Shown piece after piece: positions 43,226-52,226 of a stretch of DNA of 64,000 nucleotides. The stretch comes from Vreelandella songnenensis (lineage in GTDB: Bacteria; Pseudomonadota; Gammaproteobacteria; Pseudomonadales; Halomonadaceae): contig NZ_PVTK01000005.1 in the NCBI RefSeq assembly GCF_003002925.1, positions 186,001-250,000 of the forward strand. The letters run 5' to 3'. Positions within the stretch are counted from its first letter, which is position 1. The number at the start of each line of letters is the position of its first letter. The translations under genes and the position numbers were made by a program. The notes beneath the pieces were generated by a model. It ran no database searches and was not told where the DNA came from. It saw only the letters and a program-made list of their open reading frames with translations.

Positions 43226-43969
43226 GTGAGCCAAGAACAGAGTTGCATCATTCACCATTTCAATCACTACTGCTCGTTGAGCAAAGAAGAAAAAGAACTT
43301 CTGCTATCACTGGAAGAGACCCCTACCGATATAAAGGGCGGCTCTTTGCTGTGGGGAATGGGCGAGTCGGCGAATGAGTTCTGCACCTTGAAAAGCGGCT
43401 GGGCCTACTCCTACCGGCACCTTGAAAACGGCGACCGGCAGATCCTGGAAGTTTTTCTCCCCGGCGACATCATCGGACTGCGCGAATTCGCGTTTGCCGA
43501 GCGCCTGGAGAATGTCCGCATGATTACCGATGGCGTTATCTGCCACTTTCCTCACAAGCGGCTTCTGGAGCTTTTCCGCCAGTCGCTTACCTTGACCTCG
43601 GTGATCTTTGCCATCAGCAGCCGTCATCAGGCGCTGATTACCGAACGGCTGGTGACCCTGGCAAGACGCAGCGCTCGCCAGAAGACCGCGCACTTCCTGT
43701 ACGAAATGTACGCCCGCCTGAACCAAACGAACGGCGATCTCAAGGGCAAGTTCCGGCTGCCGCTTTCCCAGGAGCAGCTGGCGGATATTCTGGGTCTGAG
43801 TCCTGTGCACGTGAGCCGCACGTTCAGCCTGCTCAGTGAGGAAGGCCTGGTATTTCGTGACCGGCACAACGTTACCATCCCCGATTTGAAGGCGCTTGCC
43901 GAGGCTGGCGAGTTCGACGCCTGCTATCTGAGCGATAGCGTCCGTCCGCTGCTCGAGACGTCCGCCTGA
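43226..43969 (+). CDS. Crp/Fnr-family transcriptional regulator
   Basis: 247 residues from GTG 43226 with GGAG upstream (MSQEQSCIIHHFNHYCSLS). Cupin-like effector domain ~20-130, long dimer helix, then C-terminal winged helix LSQEQLADILGLSPVHVSRT. The cAMP-contacting Arg-Ser pair of CRP is not apparent, and the four-Cys cluster of FNR is missing (only two early Cys). It is therefore neither true CRP nor oxygen-sensing FNR; the signal is unknown. Confidence 0.9.
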   Translation: MSQEQSCIIHHFNHYCSLSKEEKELLLSLEETPTDIKGGSLLWGMGESANEFCTLKSGWAYSYRHLENGDRQILEVFLPGDIIGLREFAFAERLENVRMITDGVICHFPHKRLLELFRQSLTLTSVIFAISSRHQALITERLVTLARRSARQKTAHFLYEMYARLNQTNGDLKGKFRLPLSQEQLADILGLSPVHVSRTFSLLSEEGLVFRDRHNVTIPDLKALAEAGEFDACYLSDSVRPLLETSA

Positions 43970-44111
43970 TTGATTGACCGTCTGCCCCCAAACGCCCCCT
44001 GCTGATTGCCGCCGTGCGCTCGAGGGGGTGGCTAAACGCAGCCAGGCGCTTTTGCCATGCCTTTGCGCCCTGTAATCTGTAAGTCTTCCTACCCAACTGA
44101 CTGTGCTGATC

Positions 44112-44651
44112 ATGAAATCACTCTTAACGGCCTTGGCAAGCAGCGCGCTTTTAATGGGCGCGCCTTTAGCGTCGGGGGTTACTTTCAATACCCAGGAAGT
44201 AAACACTCACGGCCAGTGGCAATCGCTGATTTTGAACCTGGGTCGCGAACACCACTTTCGTGCCGTCGAAACTCAGAGCTACTCGGATGCCACGCTCAGC
44301 CTGAACGCCACGCAAGACGTGTGCGACCTGCCGTGGCTTGAAGTACGGGTGACGCTTGAAGAGCAGCAGGCAGAGAGCCGCACGGTTAACCTGGTACCCA
44401 CACGAATCAGGATCGACGAGCAGCCAGTGATGGATAGCATGGCGGAATTTATCACCGAGCGCGGCGATGACGGGTTTTACGTGCACTTCTACCTGGGCGA
44501 TATGCCCGCCTTGATTCGCCAGATGCGAGAGGGTGAGCAGCTGTTTCTAGGCTTTGATCAGGGTGAACAGCCCCCCTGGTACATGACGTTTCAACTTGAG
44601 GGTGCCAATGAGGCCATTTCACGCATGCAGACACTGTGTGAAGCGGCCTAG
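44112..44651 (+). CDS. Exported protein of unknown function
   Basis: 179 residues, not recognised. N-terminal signal peptide (MKSLLTALASSALLMGAPLA) with probable cleavage near ASG-VTF. The mature part is mostly beta-like and acidic, with two Cys (QDVCDLP and the near-terminal TLCEAA) that could form a disulfide. Start ATG 44112 lacks a clear ribosome site; a GTG nine bases upstream is possible. Convergent with the phytochrome-like gene, stops two bases apart. Confidence 0.75.
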   Translation: MKSLLTALASSALLMGAPLASGVTFNTQEVNTHGQWQSLILNLGREHHFRAVETQSYSDATLSLNATQDVCDLPWLEVRVTLEEQQAESRTVNLVPTRIRIDEQPVMDSMAEFITERGDDGFYVHFYLGDMPALIRQMREGEQLFLGFDQGEQPPWYMTFQLEGANEAISRMQTLCEAA

Positions 44652-44653
44652 GC

Positions 44654-46669
44654 TCACCCTTTGACGCGAGCCGCTTCGCCAGCGGCTACTTCCACCCGAT
44701 TTCGCCCCTTGCGCTTAGCCAGGTACATGGCTGCATCGGCGCGGGCCATCAGCGTCTTGCAGCTGTCATCAGGCTGCCAGGCCACCACGCCGATACTCAC
44801 CGTTACCGGCTGATCAAGCCCCGGCAGTTGAAGCGTCACCAACAGCTCGCGCAGTCGTTCAGCCAGGCCTGCTGCCGCCTGGATATCCGAATGGGTTGCC
44901 AGTATCACAAACTCCTCCCCTCCCCAGCGGCCAAAATAGTCGCAGCCCCGCAGCGAGCTTTCCACCCTCCGGGCCAGGGCTACCAGTACTTCATCGCCCA
45001 GGCTGTGGCCGTAGGTATCGTTGATCGCCTTGAAGTGGTCGACGTCAAACATGAGCAGCGCGAAGGTGGCGCCATAACGCTTGGCGGCGACCAGCTCGTC
45101 ATCGATTGCCTGCTCGATACGGTAGCGGTTCCATATCTGCGTCAACGGATCAAAATGCGCCAGCTGTTCTAGGCGCTGATTGGCGGAGGCCAGTGCCTTG
45201 CGCTCACGCTCCAGATGCATATTGAGCATGCTGATTTCGTAGCTTGAAATAGCCAACGTCAAGTCGCGCCCCAGGCTCATCGCCGCCAGGCGCTCAACGC
45301 GCTGCCACGCTTCGCTACAGCCTGTCACCTCCTCGTACCAGGCCGTTGGCAGCGTACCGCTTACCGGCAGTGCGACGGCGCTTACCGGACGCACGGACCA
45401 GTGAAGCACGGGACACGGCGTCAAGCGGAAGAAAAACAGCCAGGCGCGCTGGGCATGGCCCATGGATAACGGGATCGCCATCACTCCGGCCTGCTCCGGC
45501 ATGGCAAGCGAACTGGTCAATGAATGCTTGGCCGTATTGCGCGTGCACCAGGGGCCATTGTGAGGATGAGCCTGGCGCAGACGTATGACCATCTGGCTGA
45601 TTACCTCGGGAGCCGGCGTCTTTCCCGCCTGATACACCCCGCCGGCATGCCATAGCGCGACGCCCTGGGCTCGAAACAGGGTCATCCAGGTGGCGGCCTG
45701 ATCCAGCAGCAGCTGTTCAGGGCCCCGGGGGCTTTGTTGGGTGTTCATGGAGGACGCCAGGCTGTCCTGCACGCGTTTTAAATAGCGTGCCTCGTGCCGG
45801 GCGCGCAGCAGCGAAAGCCGCTCGGTGGCGGCCTGTACCAGGATATGCACCGCATCGCGCACCGCGGCAGTTACCTCGTGCGCCGCCGTTGCATGACAGA
45901 ACAACACGCCCCATAGCCCGGTTTCGCAGATCATGGAGACGTTGAGCATGCCGCGCACGCCGAGCCGTTCCAGGTAGCGCTGACGCTCGAACGTGGGTGC
46001 GCGCAGTACGCTGGCGCTCAGATCAACGGAAAGATCGCCAGGCGTCAGCGGTCCGACAGGGGCTTGGGCATCTTGAATATAGCGTACCGGGTGGCGTACG
46101 TAGGCACGCCGCAACGCCACGGGGAAATCACGGGCCGCCAGCCGCTGGCCCGCGATGGAGCACTCATCATCTGCTTTGGCTTCGGCCACGATATGTCCGT
46201 GCCAGTCCGGATCAAACTGGCATACCGCCACACGCGTAAAGCCGGTCAGCGTGCGAACGGTGGTGACCAGATAAGCCAGCAGCTCCTCTTGATGAGTCGT
46301 TTCAGCCAGGCGCGAAAGATGTTCGTGGAGCGCTCCCAGCAGGCGGTGCTGACCGTCCATCCGAAACGGCTCGAGCTCCATGAGCACATGCTCGCCGCTA
46401 CGGTAAGCGCGCAGTTGAAAGTGTAAAGACCTGTTCGCCCCGCGGCTAAAGACCAGCGGCGCTGCCAGGCGTGGCTGGCCCTGCAGTTCGCACCGCACCT
46501 GCTGAGTCAGGCGTCTGCCCAGCAGTTGTTCAAGCGTTATCGGGGGTGATGATGCGCCAAGGCCAGCCAGCGTTGCGAGATTGGCGCTGGTCGCCTGAAT
46601 GCGGCGGCTTTCGGCATCCAGTACCAGCAGGGCACCGAACGATTGCAATAAAGGGTAATGCTTGGACAC
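44654..46669 (-). CDS. Bacteriophytochrome-like diguanylate cyclase lacking chromophore ligands
   Basis: 671 residues, order PAS-GAF-PHY-GGDEF. PAS: GALLVLDAESRRIQATSANL. GAF: AARDFPVALRRAY, SVDLSASVLRAP, GLWGVLFCHA. PHY end: AWYEEVTGCSEAWQRVE. Cyclase: GRWGGEEF with inhibitory site RGCD five residues before. In the reading frame a stop lies six codons before the GTG, so the N-terminal Cys segment of bacteriophytochromes cannot be present. The GAF His aligns to Arg229, and tongue PRxSF is missing. Cyclase activity is likely and biliverdin binding unlikely (inference). Eleven bases after the motD-type gene, hence probably the last gene of the flagellar operon. Confidence 0.88.
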   Translation of the reverse strand: MSKHYPLLQSFGALLVLDAESRRIQATSANLATLAGLGASSPPITLEQLLGRRLTQQVRCELQGQPRLAAPLVFSRGANRSLHFQLRAYRSGEHVLMELEPFRMDGQHRLLGALHEHLSRLAETTHQEELLAYLVTTVRTLTGFTRVAVCQFDPDWHGHIVAEAKADDECSIAGQRLAARDFPVALRRAYVRHPVRYIQDAQAPVGPLTPGDLSVDLSASVLRAPTFERQRYLERLGVRGMLNVSMICETGLWGVLFCHATAAHEVTAAVRDAVHILVQAATERLSLLRARHEARYLKRVQDSLASSMNTQQSPRGPEQLLLDQAATWMTLFRAQGVALWHAGGVYQAGKTPAPEVISQMVIRLRQAHPHNGPWCTRNTAKHSLTSSLAMPEQAGVMAIPLSMGHAQRAWLFFFRLTPCPVLHWSVRPVSAVALPVSGTLPTAWYEEVTGCSEAWQRVERLAAMSLGRDLTLAISSYEISMLNMHLERERKALASANQRLEQLAHFDPLTQIWNRYRIEQAIDDELVAAKRYGATFALLMFDVDHFKAINDTYGHSLGDEVLVALARRVESSLRGCDYFGRWGGEEFVILATHSDIQAAAGLAERLRELLVTLQLPGLDQPVTVSIGVVAWQPDDSCKTLMARADAAMYLAKRKGRNRVEVAAGEAARVKG

Positions 46670-46680
46670 AAACCCGGCCT

Positions 46681-47358
46681 TTAGTTATTTTCACCCTCCG
46701 GCTGTTGGCGCAGCAACAGCTCAACGCGCCGGTTAGCGGCGCGTCCGGCCGGCGTTGCGTTACTTTCCATGGGTTGGGTGTCGGCGTAGCCAACCGCCCG
46801 CATGCGAGAAATAGCCACTCCCTGACGCTCAAGATGACGCATCACGGCGATAGCGCGCCCGGCAGAAAGCTCCCAGTTGGAAGGAAAGCGGGGCGTGGCA
46901 ATCGGAATATTGTCAGTATGCCCTTCAACGGAAATCTGCCCATCAAAGGTTGCCAGCGCGTCAATCAGGCTTTCTACCACATCTTGCCCCTGAGCTGTTA
47001 GCACTGCCTCGCCGCTTGGAAACAAAAGGCTATCATCGATGCGCAGCGTTACGCCCTCACGCCCCTGGGAGACGCTGACACCCGGAATATCGAGTGCCGC
47101 CATGGCAGGCTGTACGCCGTTTTGGCGCGGCATTAAACCCGCGCCATGCGGGCCCATAAGCGGGTCCCCCGTACCCGCCCCGGACAGGCGGGTACTCTCT
47201 TGCGCCTCCTGGCCGCCGGGCGGCGCCAGCGCAAGCAACAGTACAAACAGCGTAATCAGCAGCGTGAGTACGTCCAGATAGCTGGTCAGCCAGCTTTCGT
47301 CGCTTTCGCCCTGCGCGGCGGGCAGCTCCAGCGTATGGCGCGTATCGCGATCCAGCAC
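46681..47358 (-). CDS. motD: Flagellar stator protein, MotB/MotD type
   Basis: Peptidoglycan-anchored half of the flagellar stator, 225 residues. GTG start. One membrane helix with the ion-binding Asp in WLTSYLDVLTLLITLFVLLL. OmpA-like domain ~100-220 with VEGHTDNIPI, SNWELSAGRA and NRRVELLL. The gene directly after the MotA-type partner and fliA corresponds to pseudomonad motD; a second motAB could exist outside the window. Choice of H+ or Na+ cannot be read. Confidence 0.88.
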   Translation of the reverse strand: MLDRDTRHTLELPAAQGESDESWLTSYLDVLTLLITLFVLLLALAPPGGQEAQESTRLSGAGTGDPLMGPHGAGLMPRQNGVQPAMAALDIPGVSVSQGREGVTLRIDDSLLFPSGEAVLTAQGQDVVESLIDALATFDGQISVEGHTDNIPIATPRFPSNWELSAGRAIAVMRHLERQGVAISRMRAVGYADTQPMESNATPAGRAANRRVELLLRQQPEGENN

Positions 47359-47361
47359 CGG

Positions 47362-48180
47362 TCAGCCCTTTGCCGATGCGCTGTCAGTGCCGGGCCGGGG
47401 TTTTATGCTGGGGTCGCGAATTTCATCGTTGTAGTTGGCAATAAACGAATTCAGCGTTTCTTCGATAAAGGACGGCAGGCGACGCTTGGTGATCAGCGAG
47501 ATGCCTTCCAGCACCATGTTCATGGTGATCAGGCGCTCTTCGGTACGCCGTTCAAGCTTGACGGCAATCGGCTTGAACACCAGATTGGCCAGCAGAATGC
47601 CGTAGAACGTGGTAAGCAGCGCCACCGCCATGCGCGGGCCGATCACCTCAAGATCACCGGCGTCCATGACTTCGAGCATGTTGACCAGCCCCACCAGCGT
47701 GCCAATCATGCCAAAGGCGGGCGCGTAGGTGGCCATCGTACGAAATATCTGCGCCTCGGCATGCTCCCGCGCCTTCAGGCGGGCAATCCGCCAGCGCAGC
47801 ATGTCGAAAATTTCATTCTCTTTGGTATTGGCAATGACCAGCTGAATACCGGTGCGCAGAAACGGATTGCGGGTATGCTCGAGCGCTTTTTCCACGGCGC
47901 GCACATCGCCCTTGAACCACAGCCGTGACATGGCAACCAGCTCGTTGATGTCGTCGCGGGCATAGGTGTTCTCACGTCGGAATACCAGGCCCACCAGGCG
48001 CACGACGCGCAGCACTTCCTTGAGCGGATAGCTGATGAACGTAGCCGCCAGGGTGCCGGTCACCACGATCGCCAGACCCGGCAGGTTAATGAAACTTTCC
48101 GGCGACTCGGCGGTAAAGAACAGCACGCTTATCAGCAGCAGAATGCTGGCGAATATACCTATCAACGTAGACGGGTTCAT
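47362..48180 (-). CDS. motC: Flagellar stator protein, MotA/MotC type
   Basis: Four-helix stator subunit, 272 residues; ATG 48180 with GAGGAG upstream (MNPSTLIGIFASILLL). Large cytoplasmic loop with charged residues that touch the rotor (~85-150), then MIGTLVGLVNMLEVM and PRMAVALLTTFYGILLANLV in helices 3-4. Resembles PomA/MotC rather than E. coli MotA in length. Three bases separate its stop from motD. Confidence 0.88.
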   Translation of the reverse strand: MNPSTLIGIFASILLLISVLFFTAESPESFINLPGLAIVVTGTLAATFISYPLKEVLRVVRLVGLVFRRENTYARDDINELVAMSRLWFKGDVRAVEKALEHTRNPFLRTGIQLVIANTKENEIFDMLRWRIARLKAREHAEAQIFRTMATYAPAFGMIGTLVGLVNMLEVMDAGDLEVIGPRMAVALLTTFYGILLANLVFKPIAVKLERRTEERLITMNMVLEGISLITKRRLPSFIEETLNSFIANYNDEIRDPSIKPRPGTDSASAKG

Positions 48181-48220
48181 CAACGGCTCCTCGCCGGTTG
48201 GTGTAAGTGAGAGTGGCAGT

Positions 48221-48922
48221 TCAGCCAGCGTCGTTCAGGCGAGCCCGCAAACGGCTGATGGCCTGGCTATGCAGTTGGGAGACCCGGGATTCGGTAACAC
48301 CCAGCACGGCACCTACCTCCTTGAGGTTCAGCTCCTCCTGATAGTAAAGCGCCATCAGCAGCTTTTCGCGCTCCGGCAAGGCGTCGATTGCCGCCACCAG
48401 CGTCTCACGCTGCTGATCACCCAGAAGTTGATCAAACGGCAGGTTGCCGGCATCAAAGCTTGCCGGCTCACTACCATCGGCCACCAGCTCTTCAAAGGGC
48501 AAAAGCTGGCCGCTGTTGGTATCGTTGAGAAGCTGCTGATACTCGTTTAGCGGCATATCGAGATCGCGGGCGATTTCGCCCTCTTCAGGTGGGCGTCCCA
48601 ACTGCTGCTCAAGCCGGCGGATAGTGTCGTCCACTGCCCGCGCCGCGCGCCGGACGCTGCGCGGCAGCCAGTCCCGGGTACGCAGCTCATCCAGCATCGC
48701 CCCGCGAATACGCTGGCTGGCAAAGGTGGCAAAACTGGCACCCTGGGTCGCATCGAAGCGGCTGAGTGCTTCCAGAAGCCCCACCGTGCCCGCCTGGATA
48801 AGATCGTCAAGTTCAATGCTTGCCGGTAACCTGACCTGCAGCGTTAAGGCATGACGTCTCACCAGGGGCATGTACTGCGTCAGTAGCTCACGCTGTTGGA
48901 TCCTGCCTTGTGCTGTGTACAT
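48221..48922 (-). CDS. fliA: Flagellar sigma factor 28
   Basis: Late flagellar sigma factor, 233 residues (239 in E. coli). Regions 2 (DLIQAGTVGLLEALSRFDA, FASQRIRGAMLDELR) and 4 (EELNLKEVGAVLGVTESRVS) are typical of FliA/WhiG. The cluster order flhF-x-(flhE)-fliA-motCD is pseudomonad-like. No sigma-28 promoter could be confirmed by eye in the cluster. Confidence 0.96.
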   Translation of the reverse strand: MYTAQGRIQQRELLTQYMPLVRRHALTLQVRLPASIELDDLIQAGTVGLLEALSRFDATQGASFATFASQRIRGAMLDELRTRDWLPRSVRRAARAVDDTIRRLEQQLGRPPEEGEIARDLDMPLNEYQQLLNDTNSGQLLPFEELVADGSEPASFDAGNLPFDQLLGDQQRETLVAAIDALPEREKLLMALYYQEELNLKEVGAVLGVTESRVSQLHSQAISRLRARLNDAG

Positions 48923-48948
48923 CTTATGGCCTCGCGGCTATACAACTT

Positions 48949-49350
48949 TCACTGGTAGTTCACAATGACTTGCAGCCCTTGCACGCGTACTGGGCGCTGG
49001 CCTGGACGTAGCGCAAAGCGAAAACGCAGCGGCGCATCCGCCTGCCTGCCCGCAAGCGCGGTAACGGTCCCGCGCATACCGGAAAGCGCAACACACTGCT
49101 GGGGATGACAGAGCCAAGCGTTGACGACCTCCCCGGGCGGTGCATCCAGACGCCAGTGTATCCGGTCGATAACCCCCCCATCGAGAGATACACCGGGCGG
49201 CGGCGTGACCGGGTGGCTGACGCTCTCCCGATCGCTCATGGCGACCATGACGCCGGGCACCTGGGCACTCCAGCTGCCTGCCGCATGGGTCGCGCCGACG
49301 AACGCGATAAGCCAAGCGCAACTCATTACCCTTAATATCCAGCTTAGCAT
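48949..49350 (-). CDS. flhE: Flagellar protein FlhE
   Basis: 133-residue periplasmic protein. Signal peptide ends near THAAG-SWSA. Family features: IHWRLDAPPG, the paired Cys stretch WLCHPQQCVALSG, LRFRFAL and terminal VIVNYQ. In enterobacteria flhE follows flhBA and helps prevent proton leak through the export apparatus. Here it lies after flhF and the FleN-position gene, 26 bases before fliA. GAGGA precedes the ATG. Confidence 0.85.
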   Translation of the reverse strand: MLSWILRVMSCAWLIAFVGATHAAGSWSAQVPGVMVAMSDRESVSHPVTPPPGVSLDGGVIDRIHWRLDAPPGEVVNAWLCHPQQCVALSGMRGTVTALAGRQADAPLRFRFALRPGQRPVRVQGLQVIVNYQ

Positions 49351-49419
49351 GCTTGTTGCATCCTCAAGATAACGGTTCCGACAAAATTACGCCGCCCAAG
49401 CCGCTGATATATACCGCAT

Positions 49420-50016
49420 TCAGCGTGCCAGCAAGAGAAGATCGGTAGCCAGGTAGCTGGCGGCGGCGGCGCGCAGGTTGCTCAAGAGCCCCTGTCGTCT
49501 TACATTCGGCTCATGTAGCGCCAGCAGACGCTGTGGGCCACCATGCTCACGCGCCAGACGCAGGGCGCGGTACATCTGGGCAAAGGCATCGGCATCGCTG
49601 CTGATCCACAGCGCCCAACGGGCATGCTGCGCCGTGAGCCGGGCAAGCTCGGGGGCATCCGGATCAATGACATGGATCTCCCACGCCTCGGGGCTGCCAG
49701 CCCACTTGCGACCCAGCGTCGACCACTGCCCCAGGCGTTGCTTTACCTGCGCGCGGGTAAGCGTCCCCCGTCCCGCCGGGCCAATGACCCATAGCGGTTT
49801 CAACGGCGCAGGCGGTGTAATGGCCAGGGGTGCGATGGGCTGAGGAGCGCCGCTGGATACTTCGGGCGATAGTTCGCTCTCAGGCGCTGCTTGACTGGCA
49901 GGCACGGGCGTCATGGGCGCAAGACTTTCTTCAGCAAGCTCTTCGCCACCTTGCTCCTGCTTCATGCGCTGGGCATCCGCCCATTGGCGAAGGCCCGCCG
50001 CCTGGTCCTGACTCAT
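49420..50016 (-). CDS. FleN/FlhG-position protein without P-loop
   Basis: 198 residues, not confidently assigned. Residues 1-75 are Pro/Ala/Glu-rich and disordered-looking; ~75-198 are compact (PLWVIGPAGRGTLTRAQVKQ ... ARWALWISSDADAFAQMYRA ... YLATDLLLLAR). It occupies the slot of fleN (flhG) between flhF and fliA, and part of its second half faintly resembles the MinD/FleN helix after the Walker B strand. There is no KGGxGKT motif, so it is not a working FleN ATPase. ATG overlaps the flhF TGA. Confidence 0.65.
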   Translation of the reverse strand: MSQDQAAGLRQWADAQRMKQEQGGEELAEESLAPMTPVPASQAAPESELSPEVSSGAPQPIAPLAITPPAPLKPLWVIGPAGRGTLTRAQVKQRLGQWSTLGRKWAGSPEAWEIHVIDPDAPELARLTAQHARWALWISSDADAFAQMYRALRLAREHGGPQRLLALHEPNVRRQGLLSNLRAAAASYLATDLLLLAR

Positions 50017-52178
50017 ACGCCTACCTCGCGACTGACGCTACCCAACTGACGAATGGCGTCCCGCGCCATGAAGGCGTAGACCAGCGCATCCAGCATGGCC
50101 GTATCACGACGCTTGCGGCGAGTGCCCAGCAGGTTCAGCAGATCGGTACGCAAAGCCAGCGCGGCCTCATCAGAGGCGTTATCCAGATGACTGACCACCG
50201 CCGCCACGCCACTGGCCATCAACAGGCGCACCTCGGCGCTTACATCACCGCTATCGGCTTCCTTGAGCTGCTGCCAGGCGCGCTTGGTCAACGCCGAGAG
50301 CCCCTCGCTTTGCAGTTGGGTCGTTAACAGCGGCAGTACTTCGCCACCCAGCCGCGCAGGCGTGAGCCAGTAGCGCCGGGCAACCACCTTGGCGCTTTCC
50401 GGATCGCGAATCTCGCCGTACCAGGCCGTCAGCGCATCGCCGGCGTCGCCATGCACTTCAGCGTAGGCGTTCCATAGCTGCATGGCCTGGCCGCGAAAGC
50501 GAACATCAACGCGGTGGCTAAGTGTGCTGTCATTGAACAGGGCACGCAGCGTGGAGCGCTCGCCGTGGAAGGATACCCGCTGGGCAGGGGCCGCGAGACT
50601 GACCCAGGTCAACGCCTGCGCATTTAACCACTGCCGGGTGTCGAAATCGGGCAGCACGGGCAGCAGGTGCGCGCGTGTGCCCGAGCGCTCGTTCTGGGCT
50701 TCCAAACGGGCCTGCCAACCGGCGGGCTGGCGGTGCTGCAACGCAGGCAGCGCAAGCCAAGCGTCTTGCTCGTCGATACCCATATCCGGCATGGCCCAGT
50801 CACAGCCGCGCTCGTTGCGCCGCGCCGACCAGGCCGTGGTGGCAGCCGGCAAGGGCTTGGCAAGCAACGCATCCAGCTGGCTGTCCTGCAGGCCGCCGGG
50901 CAGTGCGCCGATATCCCACACGGCTTCCAGCGCACCAAAGCCGGTCATGCGCTGGCGTAACCGGGTCAGTAGCGATGACAGACGCCGCCCCTGGCCCAGC
51001 ACATCCCGCGACCAGCGCGGCATGCTGAGCGGAGCGGCAAGCCCTGAGCGCGTGCTGACCGGGGCCTGGGTTTCAAGCGCTTGATGGATCAGCGCCCTGG
51101 GTGTGGCCACACTCATGTCTTCGGGCACCTGCTGGCCATGCGAGCTGAACAGCACGCGCATGCCATGGCGGATGACGATATCCAGCACCGGAGCCAGACG
51201 GCCCGCTTCGTCCTGCTTGGTGATGATGCAGTCATCGAGCTCGGCGCCTGCCGCCCGGGCCGCCTGACGATAGCGCAGCACCACTTCTTCCAGGGTTTCC
51301 GGCTGGCTGGCGGCATTCAGCAGCAGCACCAGGCGAACGCGGGAGTGTCCGCCCTGAAGGTGGGCAATCTGTTCGATCACGCGCTGATCGCGCTGGCTCA
51401 TGCCCACCGTGTCGATCATGACCCACTGCTTGCCCTGCAGTCGGTTGAGCAGATCATCTACCGGCTGTTCGGCATCGAGCGCATACATGGGCGTATCCAG
51501 CAGCCGGGCGTAAATGCGCAGCTGTTCGTGGGCACCGATACGAAAACTGTCGGTGGTTACCAGCGCTACCGGGCGAGTGCCGTGGCGCATGACGAAGCGT
51601 GCGGCAAGCTTGGCGGTGGTGGTGGTCTTGCCGACACCGGTAGGCCCTACCAGGGCGACAATACCGGTCTGGTCGAAAAAGCTGGCTTCATCATCGAGCA
51701 CGTTAAGTCGACCGGCCAGCTGCTGGCGCAGCCAGGCAAGCGGCGCATCGCTTTGGGGGTCAAGCGCTTTGAGCGACTCGGGTAGCCCCGAAAGTATTTC
51801 GTCACCCAGCTCGGCGCTGAAGCCGACCCGTGCCAGCAGCTCACTCAGCTGTGCCTGGGTGCTCGTGGCCGCCGGGGCCGACGCTACGGGCTGCGCTGCC
51901 TGCTGGCGGGTCAGCAGTGCGCGCATATCCTGCATTTCCTGCAGCAGTCGTTCGCTCATGGCCTGCAGCGGATCAGGCGCACTCACCGGTTCGGCCACCG
52001 CCATCGGTGGCGTGGGCGTGAGTTCAGCGGCGTCGACCGCGTCATCGGCCATGGCCAGAATTTCCACGCCTTCATCAGTACGTCGATTGGCCAGAATCAG
52101 GGCGTCATCGCCCAGCGTCTCACGGACCTGGCGCATGACATCGCGACTGTTTGCTCCAATAAAACGCCTAACGCTCAT
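50013..52178 (-). CDS. flhF: Flagellar SRP-like GTPase FlhF with long C-terminal extension
   Basis: SRP-family GTPase that places the flagellar export apparatus. N-terminal domain SVRRFIGANSRDVMRQVRET, linker, then the NG core: P-loop GPTGVGKTTTTAKL from residue 178, MIDTVGMSQRD (~255) and TKQDEAGRL (~320). The core ends near 370, as whole FlhF proteins of ~400-480 residues usually do, but this one continues to 721. The extra ~350 residues match no domain I recognise and share the frame without interruption. Confidence 0.92.
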   Translation of the reverse strand: MSVRRFIGANSRDVMRQVRETLGDDALILANRRTDEGVEILAMADDAVDAAELTPTPPMAVAEPVSAPDPLQAMSERLLQEMQDMRALLTRQQAAQPVASAPAATSTQAQLSELLARVGFSAELGDEILSGLPESLKALDPQSDAPLAWLRQQLAGRLNVLDDEASFFDQTGIVALVGPTGVGKTTTTAKLAARFVMRHGTRPVALVTTDSFRIGAHEQLRIYARLLDTPMYALDAEQPVDDLLNRLQGKQWVMIDTVGMSQRDQRVIEQIAHLQGGHSRVRLVLLLNAASQPETLEEVVLRYRQAARAAGAELDDCIITKQDEAGRLAPVLDIVIRHGMRVLFSSHGQQVPEDMSVATPRALIHQALETQAPVSTRSGLAAPLSMPRWSRDVLGQGRRLSSLLTRLRQRMTGFGALEAVWDIGALPGGLQDSQLDALLAKPLPAATTAWSARRNERGCDWAMPDMGIDEQDAWLALPALQHRQPAGWQARLEAQNERSGTRAHLLPVLPDFDTRQWLNAQALTWVSLAAPAQRVSFHGERSTLRALFNDSTLSHRVDVRFRGQAMQLWNAYAEVHGDAGDALTAWYGEIRDPESAKVVARRYWLTPARLGGEVLPLLTTQLQSEGLSALTKRAWQQLKEADSGDVSAEVRLLMASGVAAVVSHLDNASDEAALALRTDLLNLLGTRRKRRDTAMLDALVYAFMARDAIRQLGSVSREVGV

Positions 52179-52226
52179 GGCTTACCTTTAATGTGTCGAA
52201 ATAATCGCTGCGTGTGGCCGCCATGC

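Noticed and set aside
43307..44206. 299-codon minus-strand frame across the Crp/Fnr gene
   Set aside because: Antisense to a clear regulator, no features of its own.
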